Shown: positions 18,395 to 27,166, numbered from the stretch's first letter. The stretch: 64,000 bases of DNA from Paenibacillus sp. FSL H3-0469 (GCF_038051945.1 NZ_CP150302.1:7688001-7752000), one strand, 5' to 3'. Numbers and translations are program-made. Notes: a model not told the origin generated them from the letters alone.

Positions 18395-18657
18395 TGGTTG
18401 GTATGGGTGCGGCGTTGGCCCGGACTGTTGTCTGTTGCACTATACTGGATGCTGTTTATATAATGGCTATTTGTGATAGCGCGGAGAGTGAGGGAATAAG
18501 TATTGGATCCCAAGTCGGTTGATTTCCTAAAAAAGGTAGCAAAAAGGCGGCAGAATCGTTAAAGTGTTTGTACCCCTATATCTTCCAAAATGAGATGACT
18601 TTATGAAAATATCTGAATTTTGAAGTTTTAGAAAAATTAATTGAAAGGAGATGCTTA

Positions 18658-18996
18658 ATGTTTGATTTTGAAGAATTAAAAAAATGGATTATAGAACACG
18701 ATATTGAACAAAAAGCATATAAGGGATTTTGGATGAATCTAGAGAATTATAAAATCGAAGAGCCTAATGAATTTATATGCTATTTTTCTGCATACAAAGG
18801 AAAAGAGGATAGAGGGGATTTTGAAGTCGAAATTAAATCAGTATCAATAAATTATAGTAACAACTATCCTAAATGTGATTATAATCATGTTATTGTTACA
18901 ATCCCTGTTAAATATAAAGGGAAAGAAGTTGGATACTATCAACTGCTTTTAAATTTTGATGGTACACCTGACGATGATTTTTTTGTAATACACTAA
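18658..18996 (+). CDS. Small AT-rich hypothetical protein, possible immunity protein
   Basis: A 112-residue acidic cytoplasmic protein with GAAAGGAG before the ATG. Codon use is much more AT-rich than in the surrounding chromosome, suggesting transfer. Its C-terminal part (GYYQLLLNFDGTPDDDFF) resembles the reconstructed end of the frameshifted gene at 19141-19454 (AEYYILLNLNGEIIDDGLSF), so the two are probably related. Its place in a block with toxin and immunity remnants suggests an immunity protein; no family was recognised. Confidence 0.6.
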   Translation: MFDFEELKKWIIEHDIEQKAYKGFWMNLENYKIEEPNEFICYFSAYKGKEDRGDFEVEIKSVSINYSNNYPKCDYNHVIVTIPVKYKGKEVGYYQLLLNFDGTPDDDFFVIH

Positions 18997-19039
18997 TATA
19001 GTTAGATTTATCAGTAGCTGTTTTACTGCTTCATGATAA

Positions 19040-19141
19040 ATGAATGAATCTAAATTGAGAATAATTTGGGTAGCCGAGAATCCAGAGCGGGAAGCACAAC
19101 AAGCAGGATTAAAATCCGTTCCAATTAAGGTGGAGAAATAA
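19040..19141 (+). pseudogene. C-terminal remnant of a polymorphic toxin (inferred)
   Basis: A 33-codon frame reading MNESKLRIIWVAENPEREAQ and ending GLKSVPIKVEK. Only the last ~25 residues look protein-like. Their style (WVAENPxREAxxxGLxSVPI) is like the extreme C-terminus of secreted nuclease-type toxins. Its TAA overlaps the ATG of the following gene (TAATG), as expected for a toxin-immunity pair. The rest of the toxin is absent. I recognise the style, not a specific family. Confidence 0.4.
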
Positions 19142-19454
19142 TGGGAGTAGAAAGCTTTTATGCTAAATTACTTGTTAAAGAACAAGAAGGGAATAATAAA
19201 TCAATATCTGATTTAATAAGTAGGCTTACTGAATTGAATATTAATTGTGTTCCAAGAAATGAAAATGAGTTTGAATTAGAGAAGTTTTTAATAATGACGA
19301 TTTTTCCCTTATTATAAATTACAGGTTTGATAATCCAATTGAATATGTGAATACTACTTTAAACGTAATTTTTATGGGGAGATCTTTCGCTGAATATTAT
19401 ATTCTTCTAAATTTGAATGGAGAAATTATAGATGATGGATTAAGTTTTGAATAA
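19141..19454 (+). pseudogene. Frameshifted small gene, probable immunity protein
   Basis: Starts with ATG (GGTGGAG upstream) and reads 58 codons (MGVESFYAKLLVKEQEGNNK...) to a TAA at 19315. In a second frame the sequence continues without loss of quality (EVFNNDDFSLIINYRF... to a TAA at 19452-19454). Joining the frames near 19285-19295 gives one ~104-residue protein whose C-terminus resembles the 18658 gene. A one-base indel is the simplest explanation; the G-TTT-TTA at the junction is not a canonical slippery site. Confidence 0.6.
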
Positions 19455-19514
19455 AAGGGAAAAAAGTATCAGATAAGTCGATACGAGTTAAATGACAATA
19501 AATAGGAGAACAAT

Positions 19515-19862
19515 ATGGAGAACCTCAAAGTGCTGTACTTAAATGATACTGAACGTTCAGAATGGGAGGGCAAGAGCAAAGGGTATAGGAATGATGTTTA
19601 CGTTAAGGTAGGGAACAAGTTATTTAACATAAAAGTCTATGATATGGTAAGGCTTCAGCAGGACTACGAATTAGAAATACAAACATATGGATACTACTCC
19701 ATTGAACCTAATCTGGTTTTAGTAAAAGATGTGAGCAAAGAGGAAATTGAATTTGTTGTCAGAAGATTGTTTGAACAGAACTATTTTGAAAATATACAAC
19801 CAATCGATGATGAGAATATCTATAGTCATTTTGAAAAAAATGCAAATAACGGTGAATATTGA
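19515..19862 (+). CDS. Small hypothetical protein in the immunity-type block
   Basis: A 115-residue acidic, AT-rich protein (MENLKVLYLNDTERSEWEGK...) with AGGAGAAC before the ATG. No transmembrane segment, signal peptide or known motif. The C-terminal half contains KEEIEFVVRRLFEQNYFENI, probably helical. Size, charge and setting are typical of orphan immunity genes, but this is inference. Confidence 0.55.
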   Translation: MENLKVLYLNDTERSEWEGKSKGYRNDVYVKVGNKLFNIKVYDMVRLQQDYELEIQTYGYYSIEPNLVLVKDVSKEEIEFVVRRLFEQNYFENIQPIDDENIYSHFEKNANNGEY

Positions 19863-19931
19863 GTTCATAATTCCAGGTGAAAGCTTTGTCTCTAAACTTG
19901 TATCAACAATTCGAACTCATAGGGTAGGTAT

Positions 19932-20453
19932 ATGGAAATAAAAAAAAGAACAATAGTGAGAGTATTATTTATCATTATGTTTACTATACTTATCGCTACA
20001 ATAGTCTTAAAGTATAGTTCATTTGAGCGAAGGATCTTGTTGTTTGAAATGTTTCGTGGGATAGTTTCTTTGTATGGACTAATTGTAGAGCTTCCTTTGG
20101 CATTCGTTCGAAATCGTAATCAGTTAGATAAGTTATGGAAAAGAGTAGTATTATTACCTGTTCTCATATTTGCAGTATTTAGTATCTGTGTTACTGGGAT
20201 AAATACATATAATCTGACCAAAGATGTCTTCACAGGATATCTCGTAAAAGTGGTATCCATTATTGAACGAGAACATGAGTATAGAAGTAGTGACCGTATT
20301 TGGGTTAGTGACAATTCTAAGCGTTTAAAGCTATACCTGGCCCCTGGATACGTTAATGTAGACGTTGGAAAAGCTTATACTTTCCGGGTTTTTGAGAATT
20401 CTCATATAGCAATTCCTATTAATAAAGTGGAGCAACCTAATGATGATAGCTAA
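19932..20453 (+). CDS. Small membrane protein of unknown function
   Basis: A 173-residue protein with about three hydrophobic segments (residues 9-26, 40-58, 73-93) and a C-terminal extracytoplasmic or cytosolic domain of ~75 residues. The ribosome binding site is weak (AGGGTAGGT), and the gene lies 69 bases after its neighbour on the same strand. AT-rich. It may be a membrane-located immunity protein; no family was recognised. Confidence 0.55.
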   Translation: MEIKKRTIVRVLFIIMFTILIATIVLKYSSFERRILLFEMFRGIVSLYGLIVELPLAFVRNRNQLDKLWKRVVLLPVLIFAVFSICVTGINTYNLTKDVFTGYLVKVVSIIEREHEYRSSDRIWVSDNSKRLKLYLAPGYVNVDVGKAYTFRVFENSHIAIPINKVEQPNDDS

Positions 20454-20490
20454 GGAAGGATCTATCTAATAAAAGGAGGAGGGAACGCAG

Positions 20491-21042
20491 ATACAATTAA
20501 GACTAGAAAAACTATGGAAGAGGGCACATATAGAAAGAAGCTACTTTAGTCTGGAGAAAATATCAGACAGATTTATTTTGGTGAAAATAGTATTTGATTA
20601 TGACAAGGTGAAAGATTATTACGGGAGACTAGTATGGTGTTATTATGGTAAAGCGGAACCTCTCATTATTTACTTTGATAAAAGCAGGGAAACTTATACA
20701 AGTGAAGAAGTTTTGCTCCCTAGTGAGTTGACATTTTTTGTTGACTCATTCTCAGATAAGTACGTAAATTATCCGCAGATAAGAACCTCAGGGCTTCCCG
20801 CTTTATCTTTAACAACAAAGGAAAGGATGAGTGATGACTTTCTTGTTGAGGAAAGAGGCGAGTTAACAGTGGCTTATAAGGACAACAACATCTATTGCCT
20901 ATTGAATGCAGGTCAACCTGACGATATTGTACAAGCGGGAGAGAATATTGGTTTTTATTTCTCTAACAAAATGCTGTCTGGAATTAAGCTGCAGTTAACC
21001 GATCATGATATGCTGCTACTCCAGCAGGTCCATTTAATTTGA
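20491..21042 (+). CDS. Hypothetical protein, apparent non-ATG start
   Basis: The protein-like reading frame extends upstream of the first conventional start (TTG at 20578) through IQLRLEKLWKRAHIERSYFS to a TAA at 20470. A strong AAAAGGAGGAGGG (20471-20483) lies just upstream, but no ATG, GTG or TTG follows at the right distance; an in-frame ATA at 20491 does. Either ATA is used, the start codon has mutated, or translation begins at the TTG (154 residues). No family was recognised. Its stop overlaps the start of the next gene, so the two are probably coupled. Confidence 0.5.
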   Translation: MQLRLEKLWKRAHIERSYFSLEKISDRFILVKIVFDYDKVKDYYGRLVWCYYGKAEPLIIYFDKSRETYTSEEVLLPSELTFFVDSFSDKYVNYPQIRTSGLPALSLTTKERMSDDFLVEERGELTVAYKDNNIYCLLNAGQPDDIVQAGENIGFYFSNKMLSGIKLQLTDHDMLLLQQVHLI

Positions 21043-21581
21043 CTAATACAGATTTATTGAGCGAGGTGATCCCCATAGCCGCTAACTTCAACATAGTCAT
21101 CTACTCTCGGGACATCATTGACCCGGATAAATTGTTGAGAATTGTGCGAGACAAGGGTTTTGCACCTGCTATCAAACAGATCGAATCAATAAGAAACTGG
21201 GAATATGAAGATTCGAGAACTCTCACGATTCAGGGAATGCTGACAGACCCTTTAACCGCTCTTCTAGAGGAAGGGAGAATTATTCTAATCCAGGGAGAGG
21301 CCAAGCTGAACAGGTTTGTAGTGCTTTTGAGCAAGTCGGAAGAAGTGTATGAAACAAGAATTTCAATCGATACCCGCCATATAGATTACCTGGACGATAC
21401 TCTGAACGAACGTAACCAGCCCTTCTATGATGCACTATCAAACCTGTTGTTATCTTCCGAACTGTCGAATGATTTCCTTGTTGCCGCATTAGGTGTTGAA
21501 GTGGTGGTAGACTACCATACCGACCCAAACAAGATGATGCGCAATAGCCACAATGTGCTGAAGTGGGTATTTAAACCATAA
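21039..21581 (+). CDS. Hypothetical protein, coupled to its upstream neighbour
   Basis: A 180-residue acidic soluble protein starting at a TTG that overlaps the previous stop (TTGA). No separate ribosome binding site, so translation probably depends on coupling. A central segment, ALLEEGRIILIQGEAKLNRFVV, and a C-terminal VAALGVEVVVDYHTD are seen; no family was recognised. GC content is rising back to the chromosomal level. It precedes a DNase-immunity-type gene by 14 bases. Confidence 0.6.
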   Translation: MTNTDLLSEVIPIAANFNIVIYSRDIIDPDKLLRIVRDKGFAPAIKQIESIRNWEYEDSRTLTIQGMLTDPLTALLEEGRIILIQGEAKLNRFVVLLSKSEEVYETRISIDTRHIDYLDDTLNERNQPFYDALSNLLLSSELSNDFLVAALGVEVVVDYHTDPNKMMRNSHNVLKWVFKP

Positions 21582-21595
21582 AGGAGGCTCCCATA

Positions 21596-21823
21596 ATGTC
21601 CCTATCCCGACAACAACTAATTGCTCTTGTAACCAAGATCGTGAACGCTGAAGGAACTGAGGCGGAGCTGGATGAGTGGCTGGAGGTGGTAGCGAGCAAT
21701 GTGCCTCATCCCGGCGTGAGTGATCTGATCTTCTGGAATGAGCCGGAGCTGACGCCGGAGGAGATTGTGGATGCTGCGCTAGGGTATCAGCCGATTGTGC
21801 TGCCGCCTCCAATAGAGAACTAG
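21596..21823 (+). CDS. Colicin/pyocin DNase-type immunity protein (E9imm-like)
   Basis: A 75-residue acidic protein. It matches the Im2/Im9 family pattern: LIALVTKIVNAEGTEAELDE forms helices I-II, followed by the family hallmark HPGVSDLIFW (HPxxSDLIY in Im9) and LTPEEIVDAAL. Im proteins bind and inhibit HNH-type DNase toxins. AAAGGAGG precedes the ATG. No cognate HNH toxin gene is present in the window, so this is an orphan immunity gene; it is the firmest evidence for the nature of the 18.5-21.8 kb block. Confidence 0.82.
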   Translation: MSLSRQQLIALVTKIVNAEGTEAELDEWLEVVASNVPHPGVSDLIFWNEPELTPEEIVDAALGYQPIVLPPPIEN

Positions 21824-21831
21824 CTCTGAAC

Positions 21832-21862
21832 TGCCTTGCGATTGCTGATCGCGAGGTTTTTT
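21832..21862 (+). terminator. Terminator after the immunity gene
   Basis: CTTGCGAT-tgctg-ATCGCGAG followed by GTTTTTT. Confidence 0.8.
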
Positions 21863-21934
21863 CATTACACAGTACCCCAATCCCCAAATTCGTCAAGTGT
21901 GAAAATGGTGCGCTAATTGCTGACAAAATTCCCG

Positions 21935-21940
21935 TATAAT
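21935..21940 (+). promoter_or_regulatory. Candidate -10 element for the GH74 gene
   Basis: A perfect TATAAT 82 bases before the start codon. The hexamer 17 bases upstream is not TTGACA-like, so activation or a different spacing may apply. Confidence 0.4.
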
Positions 21941-21982
21941 CAACCGTTTTCTCTCACAGCATCGGCGAAATCTGCTCTATGA

Positions 21983-21996
21983 TGGAAGCGTTACCA
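21983..21996 (+). promoter_or_regulatory. cre-like palindrome upstream of GH74
   Basis: TGGAAGCGTTACCA differs from the CcpA consensus at the two symmetric W positions only. It lies between the candidate promoter and the ribosome binding site, where bound CcpA or a LacI-type protein would block elongation. It fits a polysaccharide-degrading gene. Confidence 0.4.
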
Positions 21997-22021
21997 AAGT
22001 ATGCTTGGGGAGGTAAGGATC

Positions 22022-25000
22022 ATGAGTCGAAAACGTATCCGAAGACTAGGAATACTTGTCCTGCTGACAGCGATGTCAGGCTCTTTGTTGAACGTTGCTC
22101 CCGCTGTAACCCATGCCGCAGCCACTGAAGACTATAGCTGGAACAGTGTGGTTACCGGTGCGGGCGGCGGTTTTGTGCCGGGGATTATTTTCAACCAGAC
22201 GGAACCGAATCTGATCTATGCGCGGACGGATATTGGCGGCGCTTACCGCTGGAATGAGGCGGACAAGAGCTGGATTCCGCTGACTGACTCGGTCGGCTGG
22301 GCGGACTGGAACAAGAACGGGGTAGATGCGCTGGCTACTGATCCGGTTGATCCGGACAAGGTGTATATGGCAACGGGCACATACACGAATTCCTGGGACG
22401 GCAACGGTCAAATTATGCGTTCCAGCGACCGTGGGGATACCTGGCAGTCTACCCCGCTGCCGTTCAAGGTTGGCGGCAATATGCCTGGACGTTCAGCCGG
22501 AGAACGGCTGGTGATTGACCCTAATAAGAACAGCATCCTGTTCTTCGGGGCGCGGAGCGGGAACGGTCTGTGGAAGAGTGTGGACTCTGGCGTGACTTGG
22601 TCCAAGGTTACCTCCTTCACTAACGTAGGAACGTACATCCAAGATCCGGGGAATGAGTATCAGAGTGATATCGTGGGCTTGTCCTGGATTACTTTTGATA
22701 AAAGCACGGGCTCTGCCGGACAAGCGACCCAGACGATCTATGTCGGCGTCGCCGATACCGCCAAAAGTGTGTTCCGCAGCACAGATGGAGGCGCCACCTG
22801 GTCTGCGCTGCCCGGCCAGCCTGTAGGCCTGCTTCCGCATCATGGGGAGCTGTCTCCTACCGGCGATCTGTACATTACTTACAGTGACGGGGTAGGTCCG
22901 TATGACGGACACAAAGGCGAGGTCTGGAAATACAACACAACCAGCGGGGTTTGGAAAAATATCAGCCCTACAACGGGGGCCGACAACTTCTACGGCTTCG
23001 GTGGGCTTGCCCTGGATGCCCAGCATCCGAATACGCTGATGGTCGCCAGTCTCAACGCCTGGTGGCCGGACGAGGTGATCTTCCGCAGTAAGGACGGCGG
23101 AGAGACCTGGAGCCGGATCTGGGATTGGGGCTTCTATCCGGAGCGCAACTACAAGTTCGAGATGGATATCACGGCGGCGCCGTGGCTTAATCTTGGACTG
23201 ACTTCGAGCTCGCTTGATCCTGCACCGAAGATGGGCTGGATGATGGGGGACCTTGAGATTGACCCGTTCAACTCGGACCGGATGATGTACGGCACGGGTG
23301 CTACGATCTATGGTACGAATAACCTCGGAGCCTGGGACACCGGCGGCAAGGTCAAGATATCCGTTATGGCTAAAGGGGTAGAAGAGACCGCAGTGCTTGG
23401 GCTGATCAGCCCGCCAGCGGGTGCCCACCTGATTACCGCACTTGGCGATGTGTCCGGCTTCCGGTATGAGGATCTGACAGCGGCACCCGTCAAGTTCCAG
23501 ACCAGCCCTTCCTGGGCCAGCACGAACAGCATCGATTATGCGGAGCTGGACCCGGCCTATGTCGTCCGTGTCGGCGGTGTGGACAAAGAGAAATATCCGA
23601 ACAGCAAGTCGATCGGGATTTCGAATGACAACGGCAAGAACTGGTATATGCCCAATGCGGAACCCTCCAGAAACGGCAGCACCACGGTAGGCCAGGGCCA
23701 GATTGCTGTATCGGCGAGCGGCAATGCGCTGCTGTGGAGCACCTCAGATATCGGGGTCTTTTATTCCAAGACCGGGGGCAATGCCTGGACCGCAAGCAGC
23801 GGCGTACCTGCCGGAGCGAAGATTGCCTCGGACCGGGTGAATCCGAATAAATTCTATGGCTTCTATGAGGGCAAGCTCTATGTCAGTACGGATAGCGGAG
23901 CTACCTTCACTGCTACGGCAGCCACCGGCTTGCCTGCCAATAACGTGAACGGCCTGCAGCCCAGCCAGGCACAGGTCAGTCTTAAGGCGATGCCAGGCGT
24001 TGAAGGAGATATCTGGTTCGCCGGCGGGCATCCGCTGGATAAGTACGGCATCTGGCATTCTACCAACTCAGGTGCCAGCTTCACGAAGCTGAGCAATGTG
24101 GAAGAAGCGGACCTGATCGGGTTCGGTAAGGCCGCGCCGGGTGAGAATTATATGGCACTCTATACGGTAGCCCAGATTGACGGGGTTAGAGGAGTCTTCC
24201 GTTCGGATGACGCCGGAGCCAGCTGGGTGAGGATTAATGATGATAATCATCAGTATGCCAGAATTAATATGGCGATTACAGGAGATCCGCGCGTCTATGG
24301 CCGTGTCTATCTCGGAACCAATGGCCGCGGGACGTTATATGCAGATCCGGTGAACCCTCCGGCAGCAGGCTCCGTCATTACGCCGGTCACTGCCAGCTTT
24401 GATAAGAAGACGGGGAATCAGAGCGACATTGCAGTGACGATGACCTTGAACGGAAATACCCTGGATTCCATCACCAATGGTTCTACTACGCTAACTGCTG
24501 GCACGGATTATACAGTCAGCGGTTCAACAGTGACGATCCATAAGGCTTATCTGGCAGCGCAGGCTGTGGGAACTAGCACATTAAGCTTCCATTTCAGTGC
24601 CGGAGCTGCGAAGACCTTAACGGTTACGGTGGCAGATACGACATCAACGGCTAATGATTCAGCCATAACACCAGTCACTGCCAGCTTCGACAAGAAGACG
24701 GGTAATCAGAGCGACATTGAAATAGCGATGACCTTGAACGGGAATACTTTAGCTTCTATCAAAAATGGCCCGGCAGTGTTAACCGCCGGAACCGACTATA
24801 CAGTGAGCGGATCGGTTGTAACGATCCACAAGGCCTATCTGGCAGCACAGGCTGTGGGAACAACCACGCTGAGCTTCCAGTTCAGTGCAGGGGCTGCGAA
24901 GACCCTGGCGGTTACAGTAAGCGATACGACAGCGCCGGTGGACGGCGGTCTGAAGGTCCAGATGTTCAACAGCAGCACGGCAGCTGCAACGAATGCCCTC

Positions 25001-25399
25001 AGCCCGCGGATCAAGCTGGTGAATACCGGTACTGCTGCGGTCTCCCTCGCAGATGTGAAGCTCAGATATTATTACACCAGTGACGGCGAGCAGGCCCAGA
25101 ATTTCTTCTGTGACTGGTCCCAGATAGGGAGCGCCAATGTGACAGGGACGTTCGTGAAGCTTCCGGCAGCCTTGAGCGGAGCGGACCATTACCTGGAGCT
25201 GGGCTTCACAGCAGCAGCAGGCTCGCTTGCTCCGGGAGCCAGCATCGATATCCAGATGCGGGCCTCCAAGGTGGACTGGACCAACTATAACCAGTCCGAT
25301 GACTATTCGTTTAATCCTACAGGTACAGCTCCTGCGGATTGGGCCAAGCTTCCGGCTTACCTCTCCGGCAGTCTGGTATGGGGGAATGAGCCTTTGTAA
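22022..25399 (+). CDS. Secreted GH74 xyloglucanase with two X2 modules and CBM3
   Basis: About 1125 residues. Signal peptide ending near VTHAAA; a GH74 catalytic domain of two beta-propellers (about 38-780) with repeated DGGxTW/DSGxTW Asp-box-like turns; two near-identical X2 modules (each beginning ITPVTASFDKKTGNQSDI); and a C-terminal CBM3 (LKVQMFNSSTAAATNALSPR). The two conserved catalytic acids are D70 (YARTDIGGAYRW) and D476 (ALGDVSGF). The predicted activity is endo-xyloglucanase, with CBM3 anchoring to cellulose. The ATG at 22022 follows GGGGAGGTAAGG. The two X2 modules are strongly alike at DNA level, indicating recent duplication. It stands alone between terminators. Confidence 0.93.
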   Translation: MSRKRIRRLGILVLLTAMSGSLLNVAPAVTHAAATEDYSWNSVVTGAGGGFVPGIIFNQTEPNLIYARTDIGGAYRWNEADKSWIPLTDSVGWADWNKNGVDALATDPVDPDKVYMATGTYTNSWDGNGQIMRSSDRGDTWQSTPLPFKVGGNMPGRSAGERLVIDPNKNSILFFGARSGNGLWKSVDSGVTWSKVTSFTNVGTYIQDPGNEYQSDIVGLSWITFDKSTGSAGQATQTIYVGVADTAKSVFRSTDGGATWSALPGQPVGLLPHHGELSPTGDLYITYSDGVGPYDGHKGEVWKYNTTSGVWKNISPTTGADNFYGFGGLALDAQHPNTLMVASLNAWWPDEVIFRSKDGGETWSRIWDWGFYPERNYKFEMDITAAPWLNLGLTSSSLDPAPKMGWMMGDLEIDPFNSDRMMYGTGATIYGTNNLGAWDTGGKVKISVMAKGVEETAVLGLISPPAGAHLITALGDVSGFRYEDLTAAPVKFQTSPSWASTNSIDYAELDPAYVVRVGGVDKEKYPNSKSIGISNDNGKNWYMPNAEPSRNGSTTVGQGQIAVSASGNALLWSTSDIGVFYSKTGGNAWTASSGVPAGAKIASDRVNPNKFYGFYEGKLYVSTDSGATFTATAATGLPANNVNGLQPSQAQVSLKAMPGVEGDIWFAGGHPLDKYGIWHSTNSGASFTKLSNVEEADLIGFGKAAPGENYMALYTVAQIDGVRGVFRSDDAGASWVRINDDNHQYARINMAITGDPRVYGRVYLGTNGRGTLYADPVNPPAAGSVITPVTASFDKKTGNQSDIAVTMTLNGNTLDSITNGSTTLTAGTDYTVSGSTVTIHKAYLAAQAVGTSTLSFHFSAGAAKTLTVTVADTTSTANDSAITPVTASFDKKTGNQSDIEIAMTLNGNTLASIKNGPAVLTAGTDYTVSGSVVTIHKAYLAAQAVGTTTLSFQFSAGAAKTLAVTVSDTTAPVDGGLKVQMFNSSTAAATNALSPRIKLVNTGTAAVSLADVKLRYYYTSDGEQAQNFFCDWSQIGSANVTGTFVKLPAALSGADHYLELGFTAAAGSLAPGASIDIQMRASKVDWTNYNQSDDYSFNPTGTAPADWAKLPAYLSGSLVWGNEPL

Positions 25400-25440
25400 T
25401 CTGTAACGCATAGCCAGGGAGGTTCCGGCGGCAGCACAAG

Positions 25441-25482
25441 AACCGGTTGCACATGATGAAACTCATGGGCAACCGGTTTTTG
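25441..25482 (+). terminator. Terminator after GH74
   Basis: AACCGGTTGC, an 18-base loop, GCAACCGGTT, then TTT. Confidence 0.8.
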
Positions 25483-25576
25483 ATATGTCAGGATGAAATA
25501 AATTGCATAATAAGGGAACCTTCGGCCGGTACCGGACCAATATAGAGTGAAGTCAACTTAGAGAGGGGAGAGGAAG

Positions 25577-26170
25577 ATGACTGAAGAAGAGCTTCGGGAT
25601 TGTCTGCAAAGGCTGGCACAAGGAGATAAAGAAGCCTTCACCGTATTACATAACACCATCCGGCAACAGGTATACGGAACGGTCAGCCTGCTGGTGAACC
25701 GGCAGGCTGATGTGGCAGATGTAGTCAATGAAATTTATGTCGAGCTGTTCCGTTGCCTGCCGCAGTATGATGGCACACGCCCCTTCGGCGCCTGGTTGAA
25801 CGGTATAATCGTCAGGCAATGCAGTAATTGGAACCGCAGAAGCTGGCGCCTGATGCGGCTCATGATCCGCAGCCGGGAGAATACATCTGAGATCCTGTAT
25901 CCGGGGGCGGATGCACAGCTTCTGATGCAGGAACAACAGGGCGAACTGATGCAGCTGGTCAGCGGACTGCCGCCCAAGCTCCGCAGTGTAATTGTGCTGC
26001 GTTACTATGGGGAGTGCAGCTATGATGAGATTGCTTCAGCCTTGGGCATACCACTGGGGACAGCTAAGTCCAGGCATCATAAAGCGCTGCGCAAGCTGCG
26101 GCAGCATGCGGCTTTTACGGAGGAAGATGAGATGAAGGAGGAATGGACATGTCTGCCGAGAGTCAACTGA
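25577..26170 (+). CDS. ECF-type RNA polymerase sigma factor
   Basis: A 197-residue sigma-70-family factor with region 2 (about 20-85; ADVVNEIYVELFRCLPQYDG) and region 4 (about 125-175; LPPKLRSVIVLRYYGECSYD, then GIPLGTAKSRHHKALRKLR). GAGGGGAGAGG precedes the ATG. A GGAACC at 25515-25520, about 60 bases upstream, resembles an ECF -35 element and suggests autoregulation, though the -10 region is not convincing. The next gene encodes a single-pass membrane protein that overlaps it and is the likely anti-sigma factor. Confidence 0.9.
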   Translation: MTEEELRDCLQRLAQGDKEAFTVLHNTIRQQVYGTVSLLVNRQADVADVVNEIYVELFRCLPQYDGTRPFGAWLNGIIVRQCSNWNRRSWRLMRLMIRSRENTSEILYPGADAQLLMQEQQGELMQLVSGLPPKLRSVIVLRYYGECSYDEIASALGIPLGTAKSRHHKALRKLRQHAAFTEEDEMKEEWTCLPRVN

Positions 26171-27135
26171 AGCAGGAGTATGCTGAGTATAGACGTACCA
26201 TAGCCGTACCGGAGCCGCTAGAGCAGCGGTTAGCAGCGAGCTTTGAGCAATTTCATCTGCCGCAGCAGCGGGGAAATACCGGCCGGCCCGTGCGCGTGCG
26301 CGGGACAGCGAGGATCGCCCTGGTACTCTGCGGACTGATGCTATTCGGCGGCGTGGTCTATGGTGCGGAGCGGCTATGGCAGGTTACTTATGGTGCCACC
26401 AGTTTGGAAGTAGACATTCATGAGGGAGCTAATGAGTCGACAGCCTTTGCGAACCATACAAGGCGAATGATTACAGACATTCAGTCCCAGCTCGCTGATA
26501 ATGAGTCGGCTATGCTGCTAATTTCCAGGTCAAACGGGATGACGGAGCTCCGTATGATTAACCGCCCGCAGATATTCACAGATATCGATAGCTGGAAGAA
26601 GGCTATGGAGCCTGTCACAAGTAAGCTGAGCGTGCCGGGCCGAATGCCGGAAGGGTATCATTTTGCCGAAGGAAGATCCGACAGTACAGTGGGCATTACA
26701 GACAGCTCCTGGGTCAAAAAATACACGAATGTCCTAACCAAGCGGCTTAAGCCCGGTGAGCATTATGCCTGGATCAAGAGCTTCAATGTGCCCAACCAGC
26801 AAGCCGGGACGGTTAGTCCTGAGCTGGTGTACCAAGGTCCTAAGGGAGAAAATGATTTCATCTCGATTACTTATTCCCCGCTTACTCCATGGGCACAGCT
26901 TACATCTGATGTTTGGGCAAATACAAAGGTTGAGCATCTAAAGGTGAATTCTGAGGAAGCCTTGTATGTTGAGAACCGCCAAGCCTATGAGAATAACAGC
27001 AACGGTTATTATGCTTACATCCGCTGGATTGAGGTGCGGGAGGATGAGGAGAGGAATTTGATGTATCAGGTAAGTACCGGCTCGCCTAAAGTCACCAGAG
27101 AGATGCTGCTAAAAGTGGCTGAAGGCCTGCGTTAA
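26149..27135 (+). CDS. Putative membrane anti-sigma factor
   Basis: A 328-residue protein with a cytoplasmic N-terminus (~50 residues), one TM (about 52-72, IALVLCGLMLFGGVVYGAE) and a large extracytoplasmic domain of ~250 residues resembling DUF4367-type sensor parts. No zinc-binding HxxxCxxC motif is seen, so it is not a ZAS-type anti-sigma. The ATG at 26149 is preferred because AAGGAGGA lies at good distance; the ATG at 26143 is too close. It overlaps the sigma gene by 22 bases. The role is inferred mainly from this position. Confidence 0.72.
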   Translation: MSAESQLKQEYAEYRRTIAVPEPLEQRLAASFEQFHLPQQRGNTGRPVRVRGTARIALVLCGLMLFGGVVYGAERLWQVTYGATSLEVDIHEGANESTAFANHTRRMITDIQSQLADNESAMLLISRSNGMTELRMINRPQIFTDIDSWKKAMEPVTSKLSVPGRMPEGYHFAEGRSDSTVGITDSSWVKKYTNVLTKRLKPGEHYAWIKSFNVPNQQAGTVSPELVYQGPKGENDFISITYSPLTPWAQLTSDVWANTKVEHLKVNSEEALYVENRQAYENNSNGYYAYIRWIEVREDEERNLMYQVSTGSPKVTREMLLKVAEGLR

Positions 27136-27166
27136 CCTAGAGCGGCGGTAAGACTGTGCAAACACA

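Noticed and set aside
18504-18560. Short frame ...DPKSVDFLKKVAKRRQNR as a second toxin remnant
   Set aside because: Only about 20 residues between stops; too short to tell from chance.
19283-19296. Programmed -1 frameshift in the small immunity-like gene
   Set aside because: The junction G-TTT-TTA is not a canonical slippery heptamer and no downstream stimulatory structure was seen; an indel is simpler.
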